Below are positions 50,595-59,311 of a stretch of DNA of 64,000 bases, piece by piece. Under the pieces are notes generated by a model. The model worked only from the letters and a program-made list of their open reading frames with translations. It had not been told where the DNA came from and did no database searches. Position 1 is the first letter of the stretch, and every line of letters starts with the position of its first letter. The stretch comes from Ruminococcus flavefaciens. GTDB lineage: Bacteria > Bacillota > Clostridia > Oscillospirales > Ruminococcaceae. The translations under genes and the position numbers were made by a program. The stretch covers positions 141,063-205,062 of the forward strand of contig NZ_UETD01000010.1 of assembly GCF_900116855.1 (NCBI RefSeq), in the 5' to 3' direction.

Positions 50595-52307
50595 ATGCAG
50601 ATAGTTACACCAAAGCAGATGGGAAAGCTGGAGGATATTTCCGAAAAGCTGGGAGTATCAAAGAGGCAGCTCATGGAAAACGCAGGCAGGAAGCTTGCGG
50701 AGCTTATAGACGGCTACTGCCGCAATGAAGCGAAGCTCCGACCCGAGGACTCCTCGGTGGTATTCCTTGCAGGTACGGGCAACAACGGCGGCGACTGCTA
50801 TGCGGCTGCGGATATACTGCTCTATAAGGGCTACAGGATAACTGTTATCCACATAGGCGGACTGCCGAAAACTCTCCTCGCGCAGGAAATGCTCAGCATT
50901 CTCCCCCGTGACAGGATAACCTTTATAGAGGGCTTCCGCAGCGGTAATGTTGAAGCGGCGATAGAGGCTGCGGAGCTGGACTATATGACCATACAGCCCA
51001 GAAGTGCAGACGCTGCCGATGAGGAGCACGGCAGAAATCCTCTCGATGACCTGCTCCACGCAGAGAAAAAGCGCATGGGACTCATCAAGGGTGCTGTAGT
51101 GGGCGCACAGGTGCTTGTGGACGGCGTTTTCGGAACAGGCTTCCACGGCGAGCTTGACAAGGACACAATGGGCATATTCGGCATAGGCTCGGGAGCCTAC
51201 CGTATAGCAGTTGATATCCCCAGCGGCGGAAACAGCTCCGAGGGAACGGTGTCCGCAGGTATATTCAAGGCAGACGAGACCCTCACATTCGGCTATCTAA
51301 AAACAGGTATGTCACAGTTTCCGCTGAAGAAGTACTGCGGCAGGATAACCGTTGCGGATATAGGCATACCCAAGGGAGCACTGAAGCAGCTCTTTGACGG
51401 CGGTGAGCGTGAATATCACCGTATCGAGCGCAATTTTCTTGCGGCATATCCGCCCAAGCGGGAGAGGGACTCTCACAAGGGAGACTTCGGAACAGTCCTC
51501 GTTATCGCAGGCAGCTCCTCCATGCGCGGCGCGGCAGCCTTTGCCACACTGGGTGCCCTCCGCAGCGGAGCAGGACTTGTCCGTCTTGCCACGGTGGAAA
51601 AGTGCATAGACACAGCTTCCATCCACGCACCCGAGGCAACGTTCATAGAGCTTGACAGCGACGATTACGGATATATGCTCTACGACAGCAGCCGCGAGCC
51701 CCTTGCGGCGGCAATGGAAAAGGCTGATGCTGTGGTCATAGGCTGCGGCATGGGAGTTACTCCCGACACCATAGAGCTTACGAAGTTCGTGACCGAAACG
51801 GCAAAATGCCCCGTTATCATCGATGCAGATGGAATAAACTGCATAGCAAAGGACATAGATATTTTAATGAAGAAGAATTCGGACATCATCATTACTCCCC
51901 ACATGGGAGAAATGGCGCGGCTCCTTCGCTGCGACGTTAAGATGATAGCCGATAACAGGCTTATCGCCGCCGAGAAGTACGCCGAGCAGTACGGCATAAC
52001 CGTAGTGCTCAAGGGTGCAGGAACAGTTATCGCCTCGGGCAGGTCAACTGCCGTGAACCATACAGGCAACGCAGGTATGAGCGTAGGCGGCAGCGGCGAT
52101 GTGCTTGCAGGCATGATCGGAGCGGCTGTGGCACAGGGCTGCGGCATCTTTGACGGAGCCTGTGCAGGAGTGTATATGCACGGTCTTGCAGGCGATACGG
52201 CTGCAAGGAAGCTGGGCATGGAGGCAATGCTGCCGAGAGATATCATCTCTGCCCTGCCCGAAGCCTTCAGGCTGTTAAAGGAAAAGAAGCAGAATATGAC
52301 CGTATGA
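50595..52307 (+). CDS. nnr: bifunctional NAD(P)HX epimerase/dehydratase
   Basis: 570 residues, two domains. The epimerase (YjeF_N, about 1-235) has GTGNNGGDCYAAA near 55-67 and the VDGVFGTGFHGEL segment near 175. The ADP-dependent dehydratase (YjeF_C, ribokinase fold, about 270-565) has HKGDFGTVLVIAGSSSMRGAA near 294-314, ITPHMGEMARLL near 434 and NHTGNAGMSVGGSGDVLAGMIGA near 488-510 with the catalytic Asp. The enzyme repairs hydrated NADH and NADPH. A long Asp/Glu-rich insert near 130-160 in the N-domain is slightly unusual. AAGGAGG precedes the start. Confidence 0.94.
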   Translation: MQIVTPKQMGKLEDISEKLGVSKRQLMENAGRKLAELIDGYCRNEAKLRPEDSSVVFLAGTGNNGGDCYAAADILLYKGYRITVIHIGGLPKTLLAQEMLSILPRDRITFIEGFRSGNVEAAIEAAELDYMTIQPRSADAADEEHGRNPLDDLLHAEKKRMGLIKGAVVGAQVLVDGVFGTGFHGELDKDTMGIFGIGSGAYRIAVDIPSGGNSSEGTVSAGIFKADETLTFGYLKTGMSQFPLKKYCGRITVADIGIPKGALKQLFDGGEREYHRIERNFLAAYPPKRERDSHKGDFGTVLVIAGSSSMRGAAAFATLGALRSGAGLVRLATVEKCIDTASIHAPEATFIELDSDDYGYMLYDSSREPLAAAMEKADAVVIGCGMGVTPDTIELTKFVTETAKCPVIIDADGINCIAKDIDILMKKNSDIIITPHMGEMARLLRCDVKMIADNRLIAAEKYAEQYGITVVLKGAGTVIASGRSTAVNHTGNAGMSVGGSGDVLAGMIGAAVAQGCGIFDGACAGVYMHGLAGDTAARKLGMEAMLPRDIISALPEAFRLLKEKKQNMTV

Positions 52308-52358
52308 GCAGGTCGGATGTGAAAATTTACTTTCATTACTATGATCGGAGCTGGTAAC

Positions 52359-52976
52359 ATGAAAAGGATCTTCACATTCGTTATCACAATTGCAGCGGCT
52401 GTATGTCTGACAGCCTGTGCAGTAACAAAGGGCGGCAGTATCTCACGGAGAAACTGCCTTGGAATGCCATTTTCCGCGGAGGTGAGCATCACTATCGACC
52501 GCCTTGAAGCGGAGGGAAAGCTGGTGCGCTACGGCGAGGGGGTATGGGAGATAGAGTTTTCCGAGCCCAATACTCTCAGCGGCGTCAAGCTGGAATTCAG
52601 CGAGGGGAACGTCATGGCGTCCTATAAGGGACTGAGCTTTTCGGTGCCCCAGTCGGCGATACCCGTAAAGGCGATGATGCTGAATCTTATGAGCGCGGTG
52701 GACAGCAATGCGGCAGCAGAGGAGCTCAGCGGCGATGAAAAGGACGGACTTCTCAGTATCAGCGGCAGCCTTGACGGCGGCGACTATACGCTTACCGTTG
52801 ACGGAGACGGGCTGCTCAGCGGCTTTGAGATGCCCAACAACAAGCTGACTATGAAGTTTACCGAGGTAAAGACAGCGGAAATATCAGTGGAGCAGTCCAC
52901 AGCTGAGACCACATCGGAAGCGGCTTCCGGGACAGCGCTTTCCGAGACAACCGCCACAGCTGCACCTGCGGAATAA
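52359..52976 (+). CDS. lipoprotein, unknown function
   Basis: 205 residues. Signal and lipobox CLTAC put the anchored cysteine at position 20. The mature part (about 25-180) looks all-beta (IEFSEPNTLSGVKLEFSEGNV, GSLDGGDYTLTVDGDG), followed by a Thr/Ser/Ala-rich tail with no further domain. It starts 51 bases after nnr; whether they share a transcript is unclear. I do not recognise the family. The start at 52359 is chosen because GGAG precedes it and the signal peptide begins there. Confidence 0.75.
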   Translation: MKRIFTFVITIAAAVCLTACAVTKGGSISRRNCLGMPFSAEVSITIDRLEAEGKLVRYGEGVWEIEFSEPNTLSGVKLEFSEGNVMASYKGLSFSVPQSAIPVKAMMLNLMSAVDSNAAAEELSGDEKDGLLSISGSLDGGDYTLTVDGDGLLSGFEMPNNKLTMKFTEVKTAEISVEQSTAETTSEAASGTALSETTATAAPAE

Positions 52977-52989
52977 TACAGAGATCTAA

Positions 52990-53027
52990 CCCCTGAGTGT
53001 TACAAAAACGCTCAGGGGCTTTTTTTG
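52990..53027 (+). terminator. terminator downstream of the lipoprotein gene
   Basis: CCCCTGAGTG / CGCTCAGGGG followed by CTTTTTTT. Confidence 0.93.
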
Positions 53028-53038
53028 ACTGCAAAGCT

Positions 53039-53142
53039 TAATCAGAATTTAGCTTTGCTAAATTCTGATTTGAGCCGTTAGCCCATAGCCATTAGCAGTT
53101 AGCCTGATGTAGGGGCGGCGTTCCGCCGCCCGATAATACAGC
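53039..53142 (-). repeat. composite palindromic repeat (modules A and B, inverted)
   Basis: Begins with a variant of the 33-bp palindrome (53039-53071), then GAGCCGTTAG..., GCCTGATGTAG and a GGGGCGGCG-tt-CCGCCGCCC hairpin. This is the inverse complement of 14355-14427 with about 20 extra bases of TAGCCATTAG-type sequence inside. Confidence 0.88.
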
Positions 53143-53168
53143 GTTGAAAACGCTGTAAAAAATGGCAG

Positions 53169-53197
53169 TTGCTAAAGTCGGGCTTCCGTGATATAAT
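53169..53197 (+). promoter_or_regulatory. possible promoter of a structured RNA / DUF3810 gene
   Basis: TTGCTA (53169-53174), a 17-base spacer, TATAAT (53192-53197). Transcription would begin at about 53204, at the first base of the hairpin cluster. Confidence 0.6.
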
Positions 53198-53205
53198 TAA
53201 TGTGT

Positions 53206-53430
53206 CCCCAATAACCGCTGCCCGGCGGTTATTGCCCCCGAACTTTGTTCGGGGAGCGCAAATTCTTTATAATATTGGGGATTTGCGCGTCACATTTCTT
53301 TATGTCAGGCTCATTTTGCCCTGAAGGGCAAAACAAGGTGCAGGAAAAATTATCAATATCATTATTTTTTCTTGCACCTTGACAACTAAAAATCGGCTTT
53401 AAAAAGCTATATAAAGCCGATTTTTAGTTG
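53206..53430 (+). ncRNA. cluster of strong hairpins with a possible pseudoknot (candidate structured RNA)
   Basis: Stems: 53209-53218/53225-53234 (10 bp); 53236-53243/53247-53254 (8 bp, three-base loop); 53256-53263/53281-53288 (8 bp); 53314-53321/53326-53333 (8 bp); 53334-53349/53366-53381 (16 bp, one G-U); 53383-53400/53413-53430 (18 bp perfect). In addition CCCCAATA (53206-53213) can pair with TATTGGGG (53273-53280), which lies in the loop of the third stem, giving a pseudoknot that competes with the first hairpin. No gene is present between 52977 and 53475. It may be a riboswitch-like leader of the next gene, a small RNA, or clustered palindromic repeats. Confidence 0.55.
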
Positions 53431-53475
53431 CTGAGCAGGCATTGATCAGGTATATGATCTTTACGGAGGTACACC

Positions 53476-54570
53476 ATGAAAAAGCGATACAGCATTCCCC
53501 TCATCATTATAGCGGCAATGGTTGTGCTAAATGTCATAGCGCGTCTGAGCCGCCCGTTTGCTGATTTTTATGCCGAGAAGATATTTCCCGTTATATCCAC
53601 AGCGGTCTCCTTTGTTACGGGACTTCTGCCCTTTTCACTGGGGGAGATGCTGACGGTAGCAGCGGTGGCGCTGTTTATATTGGGCATACCGCTGTTTCTG
53701 ATACTGCTTATTTTCAGAAAGGGCAAACGCCGTGCCACAGCAGCCTTTGCGTGTACACTTGCCCTGTGGATACTCTGCTACATAACCACCACCGAGACAA
53801 TGAACTGTTTCATCATGTACCAGTGTACGCCCCTTTCCGAGAAGTATTTCCCCGACGCTCCCGACCATACCGACGAGGAGATAACGGAGCTTTACGGAAT
53901 GCTCATAGAAAAGTGCAACGAGCTTGCAGTGCAGGTACACCGAGACGAGAAGGGCTGCTTTGACATCACCTGCGACTTCAAGGAGGAAGCGAAAAAGGCG
54001 ATGAAAAAAGCAGGGGAGAAATATCCTCAGCTCCGCGGCTTTTATCCCGACCCCAAGCCCATACAGTTCTCATACTTCATGAGCCAGTCCCACCTTACGG
54101 GCATATATCTGCCCTACACCATAGAGGCTAACTACAACGACGACATGGTGCGCGCAAATCTGCCTGCCACGGTCTGCCACGAGCTCTCTCACCTGAAGGG
54201 CTTCATTCAGGAGGACGAGGCTAACTTCCTTGCATTTGTGGCGGCAACAGGCAGTGACAATGTGGAGTTTCAGTATGCAGGCTATCTGGACGCCCTTGAG
54301 TACGTTCACAATGCGGTGTGGGAAAATGAGGTGGAGGACGCCATGGCACTGTCGGGAACTATTTCCGAAGAAGTCCTCCGTGACTGGTTCAGGTTCATGC
54401 CCGAGAATTACTGGGAGGACAACGCCGCCAAGGAGGTCATTTCCACGGAGACTGTCAGCGAGGCTTCCACGGCAGCCATAGACACTAACATAAAAATGAA
54501 CGGCAGAGATGACGGCATCAGAGCCTATGATATGGTGGTGGAGCTTCTGCTGGACTACTATTACAGTTAA
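53476..54570 (+). CDS. membrane zinc metallopeptidase-like protein (DUF3810)
   Basis: 364 residues. Three hydrophobic helices in the N-terminal third (about 7-24, 55-82, 88-107) precede a soluble domain with the zinc motif HELSH at 235-239 and a downstream acidic segment QEDEAN (245-250) likely to supply the third ligand. This matches the DUF3810 family of putative membrane metalloproteases. The C-terminal part (about 255-364) is helical. The substrate is unknown. GGAGG precedes the start. It sits just after the hairpin cluster and promoter at 53169, so it may be controlled by it. Confidence 0.88.
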   Translation: MKKRYSIPLIIIAAMVVLNVIARLSRPFADFYAEKIFPVISTAVSFVTGLLPFSLGEMLTVAAVALFILGIPLFLILLIFRKGKRRATAAFACTLALWILCYITTTETMNCFIMYQCTPLSEKYFPDAPDHTDEEITELYGMLIEKCNELAVQVHRDEKGCFDITCDFKEEAKKAMKKAGEKYPQLRGFYPDPKPIQFSYFMSQSHLTGIYLPYTIEANYNDDMVRANLPATVCHELSHLKGFIQEDEANFLAFVAATGSDNVEFQYAGYLDALEYVHNAVWENEVEDAMALSGTISEEVLRDWFRFMPENYWEDNAAKEVISTETVSEASTAAIDTNIKMNGRDDGIRAYDMVVELLLDYYYS

Positions 54571-54622
54571 GAGTTACTATCAGATGTAAAACTCACAGCT
54601 CAATAATAACGGAGGAAAAAAT

Positions 54623-55768
54623 ATGAAAAAGACTATTGCAGGAATTGCAGCACTTACCATTGCACTTAGTGCATTTGCAGGCTGCAAGGACAGGAAAAAC
54701 GACAAGAGCACAGGGGGGGCTTCTGAGGCGGTGACCACAGCTGCTCAGCAGGATACGACCGTGGAAAAGACAACCGCTCAGGATACCACAGCTGCGGAGA
54801 AGACCACAGCCTCATCGGACGATCCATCAGCTTCCGCAGAGGGATATGAGAAGGTACTAAGGGAGTTCATAGACGCCTACAACAATGAGGACTACAAAAA
54901 GACCTTTGAGCTCACCATGCCCGACGGCGCAGAGAAAGTAATGAAGCTTCTGGCTTCATCGGAGACCATGCAGAACGAGTACGGCGGTATCTCCGATGAG
55001 GAGATGATAAAGGAGTCACAGGAATCGCTGTTCCTCGGCAAGAAGGACGGCACCCTTGTGCCGGGTGAAATAAAGAAGACCGAACCCCTTACCGAAGAGG
55101 AGACCTTTGAGCTCAGGTCCGAAATTGCAATGATCACCCTGTGTCTGGACTATATAGACAGCCACGGCGGAGCTGAGGACGTTGACGCCGAGGCTATGTT
55201 AAACGAAATAATGGATTATGATCTCGAAGCTGCGGCGGCAGAGGTGGAGCTGGACAAGTCATATTATATCACCTTCGGTCTGGAGAACGAAAAGTGGGAC
55301 TGGAGCGGCGACGGCAACGCCATTGTCTACCGTGTCAGGGGCGGCAGCTGGAAAATATCTGCCAATGATCTTATCGGAACACTTTCAGGGGGCAAAGATA
55401 AAAGGCTCAATACCGCGGCTGACAGCTTATACAAGGCTGCCAATACCGTCCTTATCGAGCTGGACGAGGAAGGGCACATCAAGAATGACAGTGATGAATT
55501 TATAGTGTCCTCCGACAGCAGCAAAGACTTCAATGTGCCTGCGGACTTTGACGCTGATCTGTTCCGCAGCCGTATTAAGAACTACTGTGATTACGAAGGA
55601 GACTGGTTCGTGAAGATGCAGGGTGCCTATGCGCTGGAGACAGCGGTATTTGACTCCGAAAAGCCACACAATGTGGGCACTTATCCGCCGTCTGACTACG
55701 TTGATTTCGCATACGAGGGCATGAGCTATGACGAGATATACAATAAAGCCTGCGAGGACATAGGCTGA
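54623..55768 (+). CDS. lipoprotein, tandem paralogue 1
   Basis: 381 residues. Lipobox LSAFAGC anchors Cys21; a Thr-rich spacer (about 32-72) is followed by a domain starting EGYEKVLREFIDAYNNEDYKKTFELTMP. It shares with the next two genes the ordering of segments: a short helical repeat with an ExxFxxxMxxxD-like pattern, a CLDYIDSHGGAEDVD-type segment near 172, a long middle domain, the phrase FIVSSDSSKDFNVPADFDADLF near 293-313, and an ending in SYDEIYNKACEDI. No known family is recognised. Probably surface-exposed, possibly substrate sensing or binding. Confidence 0.75.
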   Translation: MKKTIAGIAALTIALSAFAGCKDRKNDKSTGGASEAVTTAAQQDTTVEKTTAQDTTAAEKTTASSDDPSASAEGYEKVLREFIDAYNNEDYKKTFELTMPDGAEKVMKLLASSETMQNEYGGISDEEMIKESQESLFLGKKDGTLVPGEIKKTEPLTEEETFELRSEIAMITLCLDYIDSHGGAEDVDAEAMLNEIMDYDLEAAAAEVELDKSYYITFGLENEKWDWSGDGNAIVYRVRGGSWKISANDLIGTLSGGKDKRLNTAADSLYKAANTVLIELDEEGHIKNDSDEFIVSSDSSKDFNVPADFDADLFRSRIKNYCDYEGDWFVKMQGAYALETAVFDSEKPHNVGTYPPSDYVDFAYEGMSYDEIYNKACEDIG

Positions 55769-55786
55769 GGATAACAGGAGGATCTT

Positions 55787-56959
55787 ATGAAAAAAACGGC
55801 AATACTTATTACAGCATTCATCACATCATTATCATTGCTCACAGCCTGTGAAAAAGATGATACGAGCAGCGAAAATAAGGCTGAAAGCTCTCAGATAAGC
55901 ACCGAGAGCAGCACAGATAATACACAGCCGGTGAGTGAAGTCACCACCACCGCTGCTCAGCAGGAGACCACTGTCGGGGAGCTGCCCGATGTGACCGCAG
56001 ACATGGACGACGAATCCGCAGTAAAGCTGACACTGGAGAAATTCTTCAAAGCCATGAATGACAGAGACAAGAGCGGTGAATTATTGCTGAGCGGTCATGA
56101 CAGTGCGGTGCTTGACAAAAAGATGAGCGAAAAGGGAAAGCGTAACGGGACGAAAAGTATCTACGATTTCGTCGGCGAAGGGGAGTGGTATGAAAGCTCC
56201 GAGCTCGAAGATCATCTTGACGGCAGGCTTGTCAGCATCGAGAGCGTCAAAAGGATACCCGATGATGATACATATCGGGAGAGACGCGGATATCTGATAG
56301 GTCAGTGGATAGAGCAGTATATTGAGGAGCACGGCGGTATCGACAACACCGATCCCAATCAGTTTTTTGAAGATCGCATTGAATATTGTCAAAAAATGGA
56401 AGTAACAGAGGTGGAGGGGCTCACTGCCTACAGCCTTGATTTTGTCTACACTCTTGGCTCGGAGGAGAGCTACGGCTATGCTCATATCTATCGTGTAGGT
56501 GACGGTAACTGGGGCGTGAATGAAGTGGTATTCCTTGATAACAATAAGGAGTACTTGGAGGATGACGCAGGAAGTCTGCGGAGAATGGCAAATGATATTG
56601 CAAGCGTAGTTTTTTACTCAGAAGATGATGATTACAGAAAGTATGAAGATGCATGGTATATCATAAGCAAGGATGAGAGCCTTAATTATAATGTTCCCGA
56701 GAGCTTTGATGTCGAAGGGTTTTACGAAAGAATAATAGATGCAGTAATGATGCCATACTCCACAGACTGGTTCATTTTGTTCCATGAAACAGATGCAGTT
56801 CTCGCGGTTACTGCTCATGATGAAAACCATCTGGTATGGGGCAGCGACATTAACGTTTTTGATGAGAAAGAGGAATACCAAATGATAGACTATGATGTAA
56901 ACGGACGCTATACATATGAGGAGCTTTACAACAACTGCAAGGAATTAATAAGCCGATAA
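55787..56959 (+). CDS. lipoprotein, tandem paralogue 2
   Basis: 390 residues. Lipobox SLLTAC gives Cys21. It has a Ser/Thr/Glu-rich spacer to about 70, then the same order of segments as the first copy (ALTLEKFFKAMNDRD-like start, WIEQYIEEHGGIDNTD near 172, YIISKDESLNYNVPESFDVEGFYERI near 288, and the end TYEELYNNCKELI). Sequence divergence is large, so the duplication is old. It starts 18 bases after paralogue 1 behind AGGAGG and runs into paralogue 3, indicating one transcript. Confidence 0.75.
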   Translation: MKKTAILITAFITSLSLLTACEKDDTSSENKAESSQISTESSTDNTQPVSEVTTTAAQQETTVGELPDVTADMDDESAVKLTLEKFFKAMNDRDKSGELLLSGHDSAVLDKKMSEKGKRNGTKSIYDFVGEGEWYESSELEDHLDGRLVSIESVKRIPDDDTYRERRGYLIGQWIEQYIEEHGGIDNTDPNQFFEDRIEYCQKMEVTEVEGLTAYSLDFVYTLGSEESYGYAHIYRVGDGNWGVNEVVFLDNNKEYLEDDAGSLRRMANDIASVVFYSEDDDYRKYEDAWYIISKDESLNYNVPESFDVEGFYERIIDAVMMPYSTDWFILFHETDAVLAVTAHDENHLVWGSDINVFDEKEEYQMIDYDVNGRYTYEELYNNCKELISR

Positions 56960-56975
56960 CAACGGAGGAAAAAAT

Positions 56976-58079
56976 ATGAAAAAAATCATAGCAGGATTAT
57001 TGGCATTTACCCTGACTGCCTGTACATTTGCGGGCTGTCAGAAAAACGAGCAGAAGAAGTCGGAAAACATTTCAGCCAACAAAACAGACGATGTTACAGA
57101 GGAGAAGGCAGAAGCCGAAGAACTTTCTGAAGACGGAGATTATGAAACAGCTCTGAAGGAATTCGCAGACGCCTATGCAGAAAACGATCGCCAAAAGACT
57201 CTGCTGATGCAGAACCCCAAAGACATTATGGTGCTGGTAAGGGCTCTGGTCAGAGAAGAAGGACAGACTGAAGATGATATAATAAATACAATGCAGAGTG
57301 ATCTTTACGAGACCGTAAACAGTGGCGAAAAGTTTACTTTCAAAAGAATAGTCAGTGCAGAGCCGCTTGGGGAAGATGATATGGAAGATCTGAAGTACGC
57401 TTTCGGCGGCAGGAAATGCGCGATAGATTATATAATAAGAAACGGCGGAGCCGAAAAAGTGGACCTTGGTTCGCTGGCTGATGCCATAGGCGAGATAGAG
57501 GCAGAGACCGAGATCTACGAAGCAGGTATAGAAGAAGCATATTACGTTATCTATGAAGCGGAGAATGCTGACGGAGACACCGAAGAAAAGACTGTGATCA
57601 TGTTCCATGTTAAGGATGACGGCTGGAAGGCGGCTGTTGCCCCCACTGAGAGCGAGAAGCTCGAAAGAGAGGATGAGGAACGCGGGAAACAGCTGGATAA
57701 TATTGTCAGAGCAATAAATACTGCCATTGTGGAAATGGATGAACAGGGTAAATGGAACTCAGAGGCGGCACCGTTCGTAATAAGCTCTGATGCCTCAATG
57801 GATCACAACATTCCTTCAGATCTGGACAGGGAGCTTTTTATGGAGCGGTTGACCGGATATACAGAAATCCCGGAAGATATGGACTGCTTTTTCGTTATAG
57901 ATGAATACAGTGTTGTTTACGGCTGCGGTACCTATGACGGCGATACCTGCTATTATTATCCATCTGAGGATATGATACCAGTGATCGACGGCAGCGGCAT
58001 ATACAATACCAGTGAGCCCACCGTGAAAAGGAGTTATGATGAGCTTTACGGTTACTGCTGTGAACTGCTGGATAAATAG
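56976..58079 (+). CDS. lipoprotein, tandem paralogue 3
   Basis: 367 residues. The lipobox is TFAGC with Cys21. A Glu/Lys-rich spacer replaces the Thr-rich one of the first copy. The domain order matches its neighbours (TALKEFADAYAENDRQKTLLMQNP near 53, AIDYIIRNGGAEKVDLGS near 148, FVISSDASMDHNIPSDLDRELFMERL near 267, ending SYDELYGYCCELL). It starts 16 bases after paralogue 2 behind GGAGG. It lacks any recognisable catalytic motif. The three form a locally expanded family of unknown function. Confidence 0.75.
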   Translation: MKKIIAGLLAFTLTACTFAGCQKNEQKKSENISANKTDDVTEEKAEAEELSEDGDYETALKEFADAYAENDRQKTLLMQNPKDIMVLVRALVREEGQTEDDIINTMQSDLYETVNSGEKFTFKRIVSAEPLGEDDMEDLKYAFGGRKCAIDYIIRNGGAEKVDLGSLADAIGEIEAETEIYEAGIEEAYYVIYEAENADGDTEEKTVIMFHVKDDGWKAAVAPTESEKLEREDEERGKQLDNIVRAINTAIVEMDEQGKWNSEAAPFVISSDASMDHNIPSDLDRELFMERLTGYTEIPEDMDCFFVIDEYSVVYGCGTYDGDTCYYYPSEDMIPVIDGSGIYNTSEPTVKRSYDELYGYCCELLDK

Positions 58080-58153
58080 CGGTAAAGCCTGTTTGTAATA
58101 ATGGACTTTACTGCCGAATATACTTGAATATCAAGTTATTCGGAGGTAAGACC

Positions 58154-58432
58154 ATGCAGGACAAGACCGCTGCGAAAAATCAGAACATTATACTCGAGAA
58201 CCGCAAGAACCTGACAATATCGGGGATAACCGACGTTGACAGCTTCGATGAAAAGGAGATAAGTCTCTACACTCAGCTGGGAGAGCTGTCCGTTCAGGGC
58301 AGGGAGCTCCACATCGACTCCATGAGCGTCGAGACGGGAGACATGACCATAACAGGCGAAATATGGGCGATAGTATACGGTGACGGCGACAGAAAGGGAC
58401 CCCTTTCCGCACTGGGCAGGCTGTTCCGATGA
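58154..58432 (+). CDS. yabP: sporulation protein YabP
   Basis: 92 residues starting at ATG 58154 (GGAGG nine bases upstream). The body IILENRKNLTISGITDVDSFDEKEISLYTQLGELSVQGRELHI is the YabP family signature, a small beta-rich protein required for spore cortex formation in Bacillus. It overlaps yabQ by four bases. Its presence with yabQ indicates a spore-former or a recent descendant of one. Confidence 0.92.
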   Translation: MQDKTAAKNQNIILENRKNLTISGITDVDSFDEKEISLYTQLGELSVQGRELHIDSMSVETGDMTITGEIWAIVYGDGDRKGPLSALGRLFR

Positions 58433-58974
58433 GAGGACTTGAAAACTTTCTCTCCGTCAGCGAGGAGCTGCGGCTCTTTGGCATTTCCTGCCTTATAGGC
58501 GTGGCTCTCGGCGTAGTCTTTGACGTTTTCCGCGCATTCCGCCTGATATTTCCCCACAACAGCTTCCTTACGGCAGCGGAGGACTTTGCCTTTCTGGGTC
58601 TTTACGCCCTTGTGTTCGCAGTGTTCTCCGCAGTCTTTGCAAGGGGCGAGACAAGGCTGTATTACGCCTTGGGGAACCTTCTGGGCTTTGCGGTCTACAT
58701 GGCTGTCGTGGGCAGCGTTGTCATGAGCACTCTCCGCAAGCTTCTGACCATTTCGGGAGCAGTCTTAGGCGTTGTGTTCCGTCCGCTGCGAGGAGTTTAT
58801 ATACTTATTCGTGCAAAAGCAACAGCCGCTTTTGTAGGAATTTACCGAATTATTGTTAAACCACTTAAAAAAATAAAAATAGTATTGCTAAACAGGCGGC
58901 ATCTGTTGTATAATAAAATGGAAAATAAAAAGAGAAAGAACGTGAAAAGCGTTGTCGAAAAAAATGAGACATGA
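58429..58974 (+). CDS. yabQ: spore cortex biosynthesis protein YabQ
   Basis: 181 residues. It has four to five hydrophobic helices in the first 110 residues (LRLFGISCLIGVALGVVFDVFRAFR near 15-39 holds the typical YabQ motif) and a basic C-terminal tail (KKIKIVLLNRRHLLYNKMENKKRK). It localises to the forespore membranes and is needed for cortex peptidoglycan in Bacillus. It overlaps yabP upstream and the divIC-like gene downstream, so the genes are translationally coupled. The tail beyond 155 is longer than strictly needed, and the coding overlap may fix it. Confidence 0.9.
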   Translation: MRGLENFLSVSEELRLFGISCLIGVALGVVFDVFRAFRLIFPHNSFLTAAEDFAFLGLYALVFAVFSAVFARGETRLYYALGNLLGFAVYMAVVGSVVMSTLRKLLTISGAVLGVVFRPLRGVYILIRAKATAAFVGIYRIIVKPLKKIKIVLLNRRHLLYNKMENKKRKNVKSVVEKNET

Positions 58975-59266
58975 AAAGCAGAAGAAAAAAGGTCTGTTCA
59001 ATCGCGGACTTGTAAAGCTTGCGGCTGTTGCAGTAGTCATCGGCTGCGGAGTTCTTATCGCGACCACGCTCAGGGACTGCGCCGAAAAAGAGGAGCAGAT
59101 GGAGCTCATACAGACTAAAATAGATTCATACGAGACCGAAAATGCCGAGCTGCAGCGTGTCCTTGACAGTGATGACCTCAATGCCTATATGGAAAAGGTC
59201 GCACTTGAAGAGAGAGGCTATGCCTATCCCGACGAGCGCAGATTCTACGACACTACAAGGGATTAA
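58964..59266 (+). CDS. septum formation initiator (FtsB/DivIC family)
   Basis: 100 residues. It has a basic N-terminus, one membrane helix (about 18-36, LAAVAVVIGCGVLIATTL), then an external coiled coil (about 42-75, EKEEQMELIQTKIDSYETENAEL) and a short tail. This is the FtsB/DivIC layout that joins FtsL and DivIB in the divisome. The start at ATG 58964 overlaps yabQ by 11 bases; a TTG at 58952 is possible but weaker. The gene order yabP-yabQ-divIC-S1 protein is the same as in Bacillus. Confidence 0.85.
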   Translation: MRHEKQKKKGLFNRGLVKLAAVAVVIGCGVLIATTLRDCAEKEEQMELIQTKIDSYETENAELQRVLDSDDLNAYMEKVALEERGYAYPDERRFYDTTRD

Positions 59267-59311
59267 TAGGTTCCGCGGAGAAGGGACCATAAAAAGGAGT
59301 TATAAATAAGT

